A DNA stretch of 30,348 nucleotides from an uncultured Clostridia bacterium (GCA_945871545.1 CAMBWJ010000002.1:1-30348), one strand, 5' to 3'. Counted from the stretch's first letter, positions 7,944 through 16,285 are shown. Numbers and translations are program-made. The notes: generated by a model not told the origin, from the sequence alone.

Positions 7944-8842
7944 CCCTCCGCCCCCTCGAGCACCTCCAGCATGAAGGCGTAGGACTCCGCCCAGCGGGCG
8001 TTGGGATGGTAGTGGAACAGGTCGCGGTCCAGCACGTAGAAGCGCCCCTCCCGCACGGCGCTGAGGGTGTTCCAGGCGGGATTTCCGGTCAGCACGGCGG
8101 TCAGGGATTCCTCGGCAGCCGCTGCGCTGGTGCCCTGCAGCACCACGAAGATGTAGTCCGGGTCCTCCACGAGCACGGTCTCCATGCTGATGCTTTCGCA
8201 GAGGGCGCTGTTGCCGTCGGCCAGGTTCTCAAAGCCCATGTCGCGCAGGATTGCGCCCGCCACCGTGCCCTCGCTGCTGCGCGCCTTGACGGTGATGGAA
8301 TTGGCGCGGATCAGCAGGGCGGTGGGATGCCGGTTCAGCGCCTGCGCCTCAGCCAGAATCGCCTCGATGGGCCGCTGCACCGTCTCCAGCTGCTGCTGGT
8401 AGAGATCCTCGCGTCCGGTGAGCCGGGTGAAGATGCGCATGCTCTCCATGTAATCGCGCCAGTCCTGGGTGGAGAAGAAGGCGCAAGGGATGTCCGCCTC
8501 CTCCAGCATGGCGGCGATGTCCACCTGGCTGGCCACGTCCGATGAGAGCAGCACGAAGTCCGGGTTCAGGGAGAACAGCAGCTCCATGTTCGGCTCGGTG
8601 TGGCTGCCCAGGTTCTGCACATCCTCGCCCAGCGCGTCGCCGTCGAAGGCGTCCGCAATGCTGCCCACCAGCGTGCCGCCAGCGGTCAACCACGCATCGC
8701 CGTAGGAATTGTAGAGGGAGACCACCCGCCGGGGATGCTCCGCGACCTCCACACTGCGGCCGTTTGCGTCGGTGAAGCTCAGTGCCAGCGCGGACGGGGC
8801 GCACAGCAGGGCAATCAGGATCAGACAAAGGAATTTCTTCAT
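7940..8842 (-). CDS. ABC transporter substrate-binding protein, BtuF/FhuD fold (system 1)
   Basis: This is a 300-aa periplasmic-binding-family-2 protein. The signal peptide MKKFLCLILIALLCAPSALA has an AXA-type cleavage site and no lipobox positioned before a mature Cys. The mature part begins with the family pattern FTDANGRSVEVAEHPRRVV, followed by the NPDFVLL motif. GGAGGT precedes the ATG. It starts 34 nt after the NifB-like gene and overlaps the permease gene by 4 nt, so the transporter is co-transcribed with the nitrogenase-like genes. The ligand is unknown. Confidence 0.92.
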   Translation of the reverse strand: MKKFLCLILIALLCAPSALALSFTDANGRSVEVAEHPRRVVSLYNSYGDAWLTAGGTLVGSIADAFDGDALGEDVQNLGSHTEPNMELLFSLNPDFVLLSSDVASQVDIAAMLEEADIPCAFFSTQDWRDYMESMRIFTRLTGREDLYQQQLETVQRPIEAILAEAQALNRHPTALLIRANSITVKARSSEGTVAGAILRDMGFENLADGNSALCESISMETVLVEDPDYIFVVLQGTSAAAAEESLTAVLTGNPAWNTLSAVREGRFYVLDRDLFHYHPNARWAESYAFMLEVLEGAEG

Positions 8843-8876
8843 GGCTCTTACCTCCGAATGAGAATCAGGTATGGAT

Positions 8877-9701
8877 TTACTTCACGCATCCGCCCGGTTC
8901 GCCCTCGCCGATCAGTCCGCAGGCGTCCGCCCGGCACTGCGCGCAGCGCCGGAACTGCGGGAGAATGGTGGACAGCTCGTCGCGCGCGCTGCGAAGCGCT
9001 TCCGCCGACGGCGACGGCCAGCCGGACAGGCGACCTGCGGGCTTCAGCGGCATGACGTTCATGATCGCCGCGCCGCGCTCATGCACTGCGCGCGCAATTT
9101 CGCGCAGCTCGCCGTCGTTGATACCGGGCACGAGCACCGTGTTCACCTTGACGGTCATGCCCGTCCTTGCGGCCAGCTCGACGCCGCGCAGCTGGCGGGC
9201 GATGGCCTCCCGCGCAGCCTCGATTCCCGTGAGAAGGTTGCCGCGCTCGTCCAGAATGTGATCGTTGAGCTGCGCGCCGGTCTCCGGACGCAGCGCATTG
9301 ACGGTCACGGTCAGAGTCTTCACGCCCAGCGACCGCAGCCGCGCCGCGTTCTCCGGCAGCAGAAAGCCGTTGGTGCCCAGGCACAGCCCCATCTCGGGAA
9401 AGCTCTGCTTCAGAAGCGCCAGAACCTCGAAGGTTTCCGGGTTGTACAGCGGTTCGCCGGGCCCGGCAACGCCCAGCACGCGCACCTCTGGATGGCATGC
9501 AAGGCGCTTGCGCACGTAGTCCACCGCCTCGTCCGGGCGCACGATCTGCATGGCCCGCCCGGGCAGCCGGGTCGCACCGTCATCCATGCCGCGCCCGCAG
9601 AAGGCGCAATCGAAGTTGCAGCGCGGCGCGCAGGGAATGTGCAGCCGACCGAACTGCCCGTGGGCAGCTTCGGAGAAGCAGGGATGTTCGCTGAGCTTCA
9701 T
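8877..9701 (-). CDS. NifB-like radical SAM protein
   Basis: This 274-aa protein matches the N-terminal catalytic half of NifB, which builds the 8Fe carbide precursor of nitrogenase cofactor. It has the N-terminal HPCFSEAAH (Cys8), the AdoMet cluster motif C28-X3-C32-X2-C35, GVAGPGEPLYN, LCLGTNG (Cys107), KVNTVLVPGINDGE, and the C-terminal CAQCRADA (Cys253, Cys256), which is highly characteristic of NifB. Two departures stand out. NifB normally has a Cys six residues after the last AdoMet Cys, and here that position is Asp41. There is also no NifX domain, although some NifBs lack it. The start overlaps the NifH-like stop (ATGA) with GGAGGG upstream. It could make a NifB-cofactor-like cluster for the adjacent D/K-like proteins or have diverged to another role. 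Confidence 0.88.
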   Translation of the reverse strand: MKLSEHPCFSEAAHGQFGRLHIPCAPRCNFDCAFCGRGMDDGATRLPGRAMQIVRPDEAVDYVRKRLACHPEVRVLGVAGPGEPLYNPETFEVLALLKQSFPEMGLCLGTNGFLLPENAARLRSLGVKTLTVTVNALRPETGAQLNDHILDERGNLLTGIEAAREAIARQLRGVELAARTGMTVKVNTVLVPGINDGELREIARAVHERGAAIMNVMPLKPAGRLSGWPSPSAEALRSARDELSTILPQFRRCAQCRADACGLIGEGEPGGCVK

Positions 9702-10543
9702 CGCGCATATCCCTCCTCCGATTGGGCGAACTGCGCCGCGATCCGCTCGCCGATGGCCTCCAGCGCCTCGGTGGAGAGCGGCTCGGGCACGGTGGTCTCC
9801 GCGCCGTGCAGCATTTCGTCCGCGATGACCTCAAAGGCCCGCGCAGCGGCGGAATCCGGTTCGCACTCGATGACCGTACTGCGGCGCATCTCCGCGCGGG
9901 AGATGGCCCGATCCAGCGGAACGCGCCCGGCGATGCGCGTTCCCACCGCGCGGGCGAAGTCCGACGCGGCGGATTCGTCGCCCACGGCGCTGCGCTCGTT
10001 GTAGATCAGTCCGCCCAGCCTGCATCCGCCCCGGTCGGCGTACTTGCGGATGCAGCGGCAGATGCCGTTCGCCGCGTACAGCGACATGTAGTCCGAGGTG
10101 GTGACGATGTAGGCCGCCTCGGCGACCTTCTCCCGCAGCGGCGTGCTGAAGCCGCCGCAGACCACGTCGCCCAGCACGTCGTAAAGGATCAGATCCGGCG
10201 CAAATTCCTCGACGATGCGCAGCTCCTGGATGTCCTTCAGCGCCAGCGCAATGCCCTTACCCGCACAGCCCTCGCCGGCGCGCGGCCCGCCGGACTCCAT
10301 GCACAGCACGCCGAACGCGCCCTCGTGCGCCGCATCCGCGCGGGTCAGCCTGCCGCCCAGACGGGCGTGAACGTCAAGGATCGTCTCAATTCGCCCGTGC
10401 ATCAGCACCCGAGTGGTGTCCGCCTTGGGATCGCAGCCCACCACCATCACCCGGTTTCCGGCCTTTGCGGCGGCGGCTGCGGCGTTGGCCACCACCGTGG
10501 ACTTGCCGATGCCGCCCTTTCCATATATGCAAACTTTTCTCAT
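9698..10543 (-). CDS. NifH-like nitrogenase-family iron protein (ATP-dependent reductase)
   Basis: This 281-aa Fe protein belongs to the NifH/BchL/CfbC superfamily. As a homodimer it carries one [4Fe-4S] cluster and passes electrons, with ATP hydrolysis, to a D/K-type partner. The P-loop GKGGIGKS is at residues 8-15, switch I is CDPKADTT, and the cluster ligands are ESGGPRAGEGC (Cys93) and LGDVVCGG (Cys129). The Arg that is ADP-ribosylated in some NifH proteins (GCAGRG) is Lys96 here. The ATG at 10543 is set by AAGGAGGT upstream; the longer open frame runs into the preceding gene and is not coding. It lies 11 nt after the K-like gene and overlaps the NifB-like gene by 4 nt. Confidence 0.95.
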   Translation of the reverse strand: MRKVCIYGKGGIGKSTVVANAAAAAAKAGNRVMVVGCDPKADTTRVLMHGRIETILDVHARLGGRLTRADAAHEGAFGVLCMESGGPRAGEGCAGKGIALALKDIQELRIVEEFAPDLILYDVLGDVVCGGFSTPLREKVAEAAYIVTTSDYMSLYAANGICRCIRKYADRGGCRLGGLIYNERSAVGDESAASDFARAVGTRIAGRVPLDRAISRAEMRRSTVIECEPDSAAARAFEVIADEMLHGAETTVPEPLSTEALEAIGERIAAQFAQSEEGYAR

Positions 10544-10554
10544 GGCGACCTCCT

Positions 10555-11742
10555 TCAGGGATTGAACCGCCCGTGGCGGCGGTAGGGCAGCGTCAGCAGC
10601 GCGTTGAGGATGTCGGACAGCAGAAAGTCCAGCCCATCGAAGCCCGCGTAGGGCTGATACCCCAGCGCAACCGCGTCCATCACCGGATAGGAAAAGCGGA
10701 TCAGCCGCGCGGGAATCTCGTCCTCCACCTGCCGCTGAAAGCTGGAGCCGAAGGCCAGCACCGTGCCCGAGCACCGCACCTGATCCATCCATTCGCCCGC
10801 GTCGGCGGACGGGTCGCGGTCGTCCATCTCCGCAGAGATTCGCAGGCCCAGCTCGCTTCTCAGAAACGCGGACATCGCCTGCGCGCGCATGAAGTCGCCC
10901 GCCACCGCAGCCTCTGCCTGATAGATCAGCCGCAGCGGATGCAGTGCCTTCTTCGCAGATTCCGCCGCATGGGCGAGTCCCGCTTCGATCTCCGGGCCGT
11001 GATCCGTGCCCAGCGCGGCGTCGATCTTCGCAAGGAAGCTCCGGCTGCCCTCCGCGCCGTAGGGATAGTCCACGGCGATGTAATCCATGCCCAGACGCGC
11101 CTTCAGCGCCTCGCCTACATCCTCAAAGCCCCGGAACACCACGTTCAGCCACGCCGCGCCGAAGCGGCGCATGGTCTCCTCCGTCAGCACCGGCAGCATG
11201 GCGTTGAGCCGGACCTTCGGCTCGAGCATCCGCCGGATCGACTCCGCGTCGGCTTCAGATCGGAAGTCGTCCTCCGCAATGCCGATCAGGTTGACCGACG
11301 GCTCCGGCGTTTTCTCTCCGCACGTTGGAAGTTCCCCGGCGAGGAAGCGCATGGCGTCGATGTAGCCCTGCCGCATGCTGCCGCAGTAGCCCGCCGTGTT
11401 CATCCAGCGCACGGGAAACGGGCAGTCCGCCGCGTCGATGCAGCCCTGAATGTCGTCGTGGATCATGTCCGACGGACAGCCGTTGAGCACGAACACCCGG
11501 CGCGGCGCGTGCGCCTTCAGAATCTCCAGCGCCTCGCGCAGCTTGTCCTCGCCGCCAAACACGATCTCGTTTTCGTGCATCATCGTGCAGGCCTGACGCA
11601 CGTCGTCGGCGCGGCCCATCTGGTGCAGCGCCAGCGCGCCCCAGGAGCAGCCCGACACCGAGTGGATCAGCAGAAACGCGTCCTGCACGCTGGACAGCGC
11701 GCGGTACGCACCCAGATAGTAGCATCCCTGAAACGGTTTCAT
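10555..11742 (-). CDS. Nitrogenase component 1-like protein, NifK-like subunit
   Basis: This 395-aa protein is of the oxidoreductase/nitrogenase component 1 family. It keeps three cysteines in P-cluster positions: Cys7 (FQGCYYLGA), Cys32 (SVSGCSWG) and Cys89 (LNGCPSDMIHDDI). The spacings of 25 and 57 are very close to those of NifK Cys70/95/153. FGGEDKL follows the second Cys, as in D/K proteins. The C-terminus (FSYPVMDA then GFDGLDFLLSDILNALL) also resembles the NifK end. The N-terminus is very short: the first cluster Cys is residue 7. It starts 2 nt after the D-like stop, with AGGGGG upstream. It should form a heterodimer or tetramer with the D-like protein. The substrate is unknown. Confidence 0.9.
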   Translation of the reverse strand: MKPFQGCYYLGAYRALSSVQDAFLLIHSVSGCSWGALALHQMGRADDVRQACTMMHENEIVFGGEDKLREALEILKAHAPRRVFVLNGCPSDMIHDDIQGCIDAADCPFPVRWMNTAGYCGSMRQGYIDAMRFLAGELPTCGEKTPEPSVNLIGIAEDDFRSEADAESIRRMLEPKVRLNAMLPVLTEETMRRFGAAWLNVVFRGFEDVGEALKARLGMDYIAVDYPYGAEGSRSFLAKIDAALGTDHGPEIEAGLAHAAESAKKALHPLRLIYQAEAAVAGDFMRAQAMSAFLRSELGLRISAEMDDRDPSADAGEWMDQVRCSGTVLAFGSSFQRQVEDEIPARLIRFSYPVMDAVALGYQPYAGFDGLDFLLSDILNALLTLPYRRHGRFNP

Positions 11743-11744
11743 GC

Positions 11745-13295
11745 TTATCGCCCCCTGTTCTGCCAGAGCCTCTGCCACAGCTCCCGCGACGCGGCGGCGC
11801 TGTCCCCGGCGAGGTGCGGGTAGAGCTCCGGTTCAAATTCTGCGCGGTGGATCAGCAGCCTGCCGCCGGTGGGATATTTTCCCAGATTCGCCGCCAGCAT
11901 CTCCGCACCCCGGCAGAGGTTCTCGAAATCCAGCGCCGTGATGAACAGATCGTCGGCTATCACCGGCTTGTCCGGGCACAGCCCGTGGACGAACTCGTCG
12001 CCAATCACCAGATCGGTTTCTCGGAGAATCTCCCTGAGCTGCGCCTCGTCCGGGTTTACGGTGAGCTCGCAGCGCAGATCGCACAGCTCCATGGCCTTTC
12101 GGACGTTCTCCAGCGCGCTCCGGGCCATCTCGTCGTCCATGTCGTTGAGCGCCAGACGCTTTGGTTCCATCCGGGCCACCACATGGGCGACGGGAATGCC
12201 CGCGCCCTTCACCGCCTGCACCAGCAGGTTCGGCAGCTGGTTGAACATCCGCGGCATCAGCAGCACGCGCTGTCCCCGGTACGCTTCCGAACAGGCGGCG
12301 AGCCGATCCCGGGCGCAGTCGATGTGCCGCGCAAAGACTTTATCCACATCGAAGTTCAGCCCCATCGTCTGCGCGATCTCACGATAAAACTGGAGTATGC
12401 CGTCCAGGCCCGTGTAGCGGGCGAAGCCGTGGATGTGCATGTACGGCGTACCGAAGCGCTGGTTCAGCGCCTTCGCCCAGCGCACGCGCCGCGCGATGTT
12501 CAGCTGGGCGGCGGGCGCGCGGACGATCTCCGCCGCCGTGCAGTTGGGCAGACAGTTCAGCAGCCGCAGGTTCATGTGCCACAGCATGCCGTCCATGCCC
12601 TCCAGAAGCGCGCGGCCGCCATAGCCCCAGGCATAGCCCTCCACATTGACCGTTCCGGGCAGCGGCTCCTGCGGCTCCATCAGCTGCTCGGCCAGTGTCA
12701 GCATCGCCTCGGAGAAGCCGCAGCCCTTGTAATCCGACGACGCCGGGGCGCAGGCCTTGCCCCAGCTCTTGAGCATGTCCTTTCGCCCGGTGCGCATGAC
12801 CGTCTTGTCGATGTGGGAAAACACCTCGGATTCCACCGCCAGCACCGGACAGCCCGTCTCCGCACGCAGCTGGCGTGCGAGACCCGTCAGGTCGCACTGC
12901 ATCACGTCGCTAGTCACCGTGGGAATCAGGATCACGCAGCCCGGCTTCCGTTCGGCAATGACGCGCCGCGCCAGCGCCATCAGTTTGTCCTCGCCGCCGG
13001 TCACCACGTCGGCCTCGGTCAGGTCGCTGGATTCGATATTGTACGCGGGCAGGTAGCGCCGCCGTGCGAAATAGCGGTAGTGGTACGCGCAGCCCTTCGG
13101 CCCGTGGAGTATGATCGCCGCGTCCTTGATCTGGGAAAACGCCGCCAGATTGCCCGCCACCTTGCCGTTCACGCCCTGCATGTGGTTCACCGCGGCCATG
13201 TGTATGCCCATCAGCACCCGGTCGCGCTCGTATTCGTAGAAATGATCCAAAGAATCGACCTGCCTTTCTGCCTGTCTGCGTCCAACGGCGTTCAT
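11745..13295 (-). CDS. Nitrogenase component 1-like protein, NifD-like subunit
   Basis: This protein is about 516 aa. The family signature near residues 56-105 is IKDAAIILHGPKGCAYHY, followed by TGGEDKL. Only the middle P-cluster-type cysteine (Cys69) is present. The position about 26 residues before it (GVNGKVAGN) has no Cys, and the third position reads TVTSDVMQC with a Cys shifted to 134. No Cys is seen in the segment equivalent to the FeMo-cofactor Cys275 region (APAAQLNIARRVRWAKAL), although a CLPNC pair lies about 20 residues earlier. The start is uncertain. ATG 13295 has no good ribosome site; TTG 13250 has AAAGGCAGG upstream, and a TTG at 13376 also keeps the frame. It pairs with the K-like subunit encoded 2 nt downstream. 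Confidence 0.88.
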   Translation of the reverse strand: MNAVGRRQAERQVDSLDHFYEYERDRVLMGIHMAAVNHMQGVNGKVAGNLAAFSQIKDAAIILHGPKGCAYHYRYFARRRYLPAYNIESSDLTEADVVTGGEDKLMALARRVIAERKPGCVILIPTVTSDVMQCDLTGLARQLRAETGCPVLAVESEVFSHIDKTVMRTGRKDMLKSWGKACAPASSDYKGCGFSEAMLTLAEQLMEPQEPLPGTVNVEGYAWGYGGRALLEGMDGMLWHMNLRLLNCLPNCTAAEIVRAPAAQLNIARRVRWAKALNQRFGTPYMHIHGFARYTGLDGILQFYREIAQTMGLNFDVDKVFARHIDCARDRLAACSEAYRGQRVLLMPRMFNQLPNLLVQAVKGAGIPVAHVVARMEPKRLALNDMDDEMARSALENVRKAMELCDLRCELTVNPDEAQLREILRETDLVIGDEFVHGLCPDKPVIADDLFITALDFENLCRGAEMLAANLGKYPTGGRLLIHRAEFEPELYPHLAGDSAAASRELWQRLWQNRGR

Positions 13296-13339
13296 CCGAC
13301 GGAATGTGCCTGGTCTGAATCCCCACGATCTGACAAATA

Positions 13340-13369
13340 CAGCTGGCACAAACATCCTTTGTCCAGCTG
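13340..13369 (-). other. Intercistronic hairpin between transporter and nitrogenase-like genes
   Basis: The arms CAGCTGG (13340-13346) and CCAGCTG (13363-13369) form a 7-bp stem, with a further inner CAAA/TTTG pairing. There is no U-run, so it is not a clear terminator. It lies in the roughly 110-nt gap between the system 2 ATPase and the NifD-like gene. It may set relative mRNA levels or weakly attenuate transcription. No separate promoter is evident in the gap. Confidence 0.5.
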
Positions 13370-13405
13370 CAAGCAAAACAGGGATTCCATTTGAGACAAT
13401 GCTCC

Positions 13406-14170
13406 CTAACGCATCGGATGATAGACGATATTGATCTGTCCGTCCGGCTCGGAGCGCACATCCGCATCCACCTCGTAGAGCCTGCGGATGAGCGCAGGCG
13501 TGAGCACCTCGCGGGGTGTGCCGCTGGCGACCACCCGCCCGCCGTCGACTGCAAAGATGCGGTCGCAGTACATGGCGGCGATGTTCAGGTCGTGAAATGC
13601 GGCCAGTACCGTCACACCCAGCTTCTTCACCACGTCCAGAATTTGAAGCTGATACTTGATGTCCAGATGATTGGTCGGCTCATCCAGGATCAGGCACTCC
13701 GTCTGCTGGGCGAGGGCGCGCGCCAGGATGATTCGCTGCTGCTCGCCGCCGGACAGCGTGGAGAAGATCCGGTCGATGAAGCCCAGCATCCCCACGCGGC
13801 GGAGCGAATCCTCCACGATGTCGAAATCCGCCTTTGTGTCCCGCTCCATCATCCGCTTGTGCGGGGAACGACCCATGAGCACGATGTCCCGGACGGTAAA
13901 TTCAAAGTTGTAGTAATTGTGCTGGGAGAGCACGGCCAGTCGCTTTGCCGTCTCCCGCACGGAAAATGCGCTGATCGGCGCATCGTCCAGGAGGATGTCA
14001 CCGCCGTCAGGCTTCAGCACGCGATAGATGCACTTGAGAAACGTGCTCTTTCCGCTGCCGTTGGGCCCGATCACACCCACAAACTCCCGGCTCCGCACGT
14101 CGATGCCGATCTGATTGAGAATCTGCGTGCCGCCAAAGGAGAGCTCCACGTTTTCCGCATGAATGTTCAC
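13406..14170 (-). CDS. Iron-siderophore/cobalamin ABC transporter ATPase (system 2)
   Basis: This 254-aa FecE/BtuD-type ATPase has Walker A GPNGSGKS, signature LSGGEQQR, Walker B LILDEPTNHLD and the H-loop FHDLN. The start is GTG at 14170, which overlaps the permease stop (GTGA) and has GGGAGGG upstream. It is closely similar to the system 3 ATPase: both have REFVGxIGPNGSGKST, MGRxPHKR and the C-terminal tail with NIxYH. It is the last gene of system 2 and lies about 110 nt before the nitrogenase-like genes. Confidence 0.93.
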   Translation of the reverse strand: MNIHAENVELSFGGTQILNQIGIDVRSREFVGVIGPNGSGKSTFLKCIYRVLKPDGGDILLDDAPISAFSVRETAKRLAVLSQHNYYNFEFTVRDIVLMGRSPHKRMMERDTKADFDIVEDSLRRVGMLGFIDRIFSTLSGGEQQRIILARALAQQTECLILDEPTNHLDIKYQLQILDVVKKLGVTVLAAFHDLNIAAMYCDRIFAVDGGRVVASGTPREVLTPALIRRLYEVDADVRSEPDGQINIVYHPMR

Positions 14171-15255
14171 GATTTTCCCTCCCCGAAGCCGTAGGACTTG
14201 CGCACCAGCAGGTAGACGAAACAGGGCGCACCGATGGCCGCGACCAGGATGCCCAGCGGCAGCTCGCTCTTGGGGATGATGATGCGGCAGGCCACGTCCG
14301 ACCAGATCAGGAACACCGAGCCGAGCAGCGCGGAGAGCGGCAGCAGCCGCTTGTGATCCGTGCCGAAGAGCATGCGCACCACATGGGGAATCATCAGACC
14401 CACGAAGCCGATCATGCCCGTGCAGTACACCGTCAGTCCCACCAGCATCGCCGAGAGCACCAGATACAGGTGGCGGTAGCGCAGCAGATCCGTTCCAAGG
14501 GTCACCGCCACGTCGTCCCCCAGCAGCATCAGATTGAGCACCCGGCTCTGCGTGATGAAGAACAGCGTGATTATCAGAATGACCGGCAGGACAAAGGCGA
14601 TGTTCTCCCACTTGGAACCGGCCAGGCTGCCCATCAGCCAGAAGGTGATGGACTGCATGCCCTCCCTGTCGTCCGCGATGTAGACGATGAAGTTTGAAAT
14701 CGCCGAGCACGCCGACGACAGCGCGGTACCCGCCAGCAGGAGACGTATGGAGCTGGAGCGCCCGCCGATGTTGGCCACGATCTGCACGAGGATCGACACC
14801 GCCAGCGCGCCCAGAAACGCGCAGATGCCCATGGCGTTGGCGCCGAATGCGGTGACCACGCCCAGCAGTGCCGCCACCGTCGCGCCCAGGGTCGCGCCGG
14901 AGGAGATGCCCAGGATGTACGGATCCGCCAGGGGATTGCGGACAATCGCCTGCATGACGCAGCCGGACACCGCCAGCGCCATGCCCACGCCCACGGCCAT
15001 GATGACCCTCGGCAGGCGAATGAACCAGACGATGTCGTAGAGCTTTCCGGAGCCAAAGACCTGCACATCCCCCACGCCCAGCAGCTTGTGGAGGATCACG
15101 CCGTAGACCTCGCCCACGCTGAGCGGAACGCTGCCGAAGGTCACCGCTGCCAGCACCGACACGACCAGCGCGGCGAGCAGAACCAGTATCGCCACGACAT
15201 AAATTGGCCTGCCGTGAAACAGGCCGCTCTTCAAATCGATCCTTGGGGTTTTCAT
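14167..15255 (-). CDS. FecCD-family ABC transporter permease (system 2)
   Basis: This 362-aa permease has the BtuC/FecCD hallmarks FIRLPRVIMAVGVGMALAVSG, MQAIVRNPLADPYILGISSG, GFVGLMIPHVVRML and SELPLGILVAAIGAPCFVYLL, with about ten hydrophobic segments. The ATG at 15255 is preferred because GAGGAGAA lies just upstream; a second ATG 15 nt earlier has no ribosome site. The C-terminal KSYGFGEGKS tail is shared with the system 3 permease (KNYGFGGD), supporting duplication of the two systems. Confidence 0.93.
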   Translation of the reverse strand: MKTPRIDLKSGLFHGRPIYVVAILVLLAALVVSVLAAVTFGSVPLSVGEVYGVILHKLLGVGDVQVFGSGKLYDIVWFIRLPRVIMAVGVGMALAVSGCVMQAIVRNPLADPYILGISSGATLGATVAALLGVVTAFGANAMGICAFLGALAVSILVQIVANIGGRSSSIRLLLAGTALSSACSAISNFIVYIADDREGMQSITFWLMGSLAGSKWENIAFVLPVILIITLFFITQSRVLNLMLLGDDVAVTLGTDLLRYRHLYLVLSAMLVGLTVYCTGMIGFVGLMIPHVVRMLFGTDHKRLLPLSALLGSVFLIWSDVACRIIIPKSELPLGILVAAIGAPCFVYLLVRKSYGFGEGKS

Positions 15256-15274
15256 GGCCGTTCTCCTCATAGAG

Positions 15275-15302
15275 CCGGTTCCGGCCGTCAGGCCGGAACC
15301 GG
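15275..15302 (-). other. Intercistronic hairpin after binding-protein gene (system 2)
   Basis: A perfect 12-bp G+C-rich stem (15275-15286 with 15291-15302) and a 4-nt loop lie between the binding-protein stop and the permease ribosome site. No U-run follows on the minus strand. Such hairpins usually protect the upstream message from 3' exonucleases and keep the binding protein in excess over the permease. Confidence 0.7.
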
Positions 15303-15310
15303 ATTCTGCT

Positions 15311-16285
15311 TTATTCGTACAGATCGGGGTACAGACCCGCGCCGAAGGTCTGGATGGCGTCCATCATGTGCAGTCCGGGGCAGTAGACCTGCACCAGGTT
15401 CAGCGCATAGACGTCGCCGTTCTGAACGGCCTTCAGGCTTGCAAAGGCGGGATTGTCCACGATGGAAGCCACGGCCTCCTCAGGCGTGATCCAGCCCTCG
15501 TACCAGATCATGAAGAGCTTGTCGGGATCGGCGGCGATCAGATCCTCCGCGCCGATGTTCGCGCTGTCCTCTGCACCCACGGCCAGCTTTGCACCCACGG
15601 CTTCGGCGATGTTGCCGCCGATGGTGGTCGTGCCGTACACGCGGTAGGAATCGCTCTCATCCTCCAGAATCGCCACGGTCATGGGCTCCAGACCCTTCTC
15701 CTCCATGTAGGCCACGACCTTGTCGATCTCGGCGTACATCTCGTCCACGATAGCCTGCGCCTCGGCAGTCTTGCCGAACATCGCGCCGATGTTCAGGATG
15801 TCCTCCATCTCGTTTTCGACGGTCTGGCCGTCCTCGAGACCCTTCATGTTGCCGCCGCTGTTGTTGGCCATGTAGGTGGCCACGCCGCGCTCGTTCCAGA
15901 AGGTCGTGTCGCCCATGCGGTCGTCGGCAAACAGGGAGCGCCAGCCGATGATCGCGTCGGGCTCCAGCGCAATGACCTCCTCCTGGGAGGGACGCGCATC
16001 GTAGTAGGGAATCTTCGCAAACTCGTCGGCCAGCTCGCCGGTGATCTCCTCGTCCAGGCCGAAGGCGCAGACGATGCGGTCGGCCAGACCGAGGCGCAGC
16101 ATGATCTCAATGTTGTCCTGATAGCCAACGACCACGCGCTCAGGCGCCTGTTCGACGGTCACCTCGATGGGTTCCTTGTTGTAATTGAAGGTCGGAATGG
16201 TTACGGGATAGGCCTCCGCAATGCCCGCCAGCGCGGAGAGCGCCACAAGCAGTGCCAGGATCAGGGTGAGAAGCCGTTTCATCAT
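15311..16285 (-). CDS. ABC transporter substrate-binding protein, BtuF/FepB fold (system 2)
   Basis: This is a 324-aa periplasmic-binding-family-2 protein. The signal peptide MMKRLLTLILALLVALSALAG ends in an AEA-type SPase I site, with no lipobox. The mature part has the family features QAPERVVVGYQ, the LGLADRIV motif and EPDAIIGWRSLF. AAAGGAGGT precedes tandem ATG codons; either could be used. It is the first gene of the operon controlled by riboswitch RS2. It is the same length as the system 3 binding protein and shares the N-terminal YPVTI motif and the PERxV region with it. The ligand is unknown; the regulation suggests a corrinoid or related chelate. Confidence 0.93.
   Translation of the reverse strand: MMKRLLTLILALLVALSALAGIAEAYPVTIPTFNYNKEPIEVTVEQAPERVVVGYQDNIEIMLRLGLADRIVCAFGLDEEITGELADEFAKIPYYDARPSQEEVIALEPDAIIGWRSLFADDRMGDTTFWNERGVATYMANNSGGNMKGLEDGQTVENEMEDILNIGAMFGKTAEAQAIVDEMYAEIDKVVAYMEEKGLEPMTVAILEDESDSYRVYGTTTIGGNIAEAVGAKLAVGAEDSANIGAEDLIAADPDKLFMIWYEGWITPEEAVASIVDNPAFASLKAVQNGDVYALNLVQVYCPGLHMMDAIQTFGAGLYPDLYE

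Noticed and set aside
8877..13295. A true N2-fixing nitrogenase
   Set aside because: P-cluster cysteines are missing from the D-like subunit, no cofactor Cys/His ligands are seen, and there are no nifE, nifN, nifV or molybdate genes.
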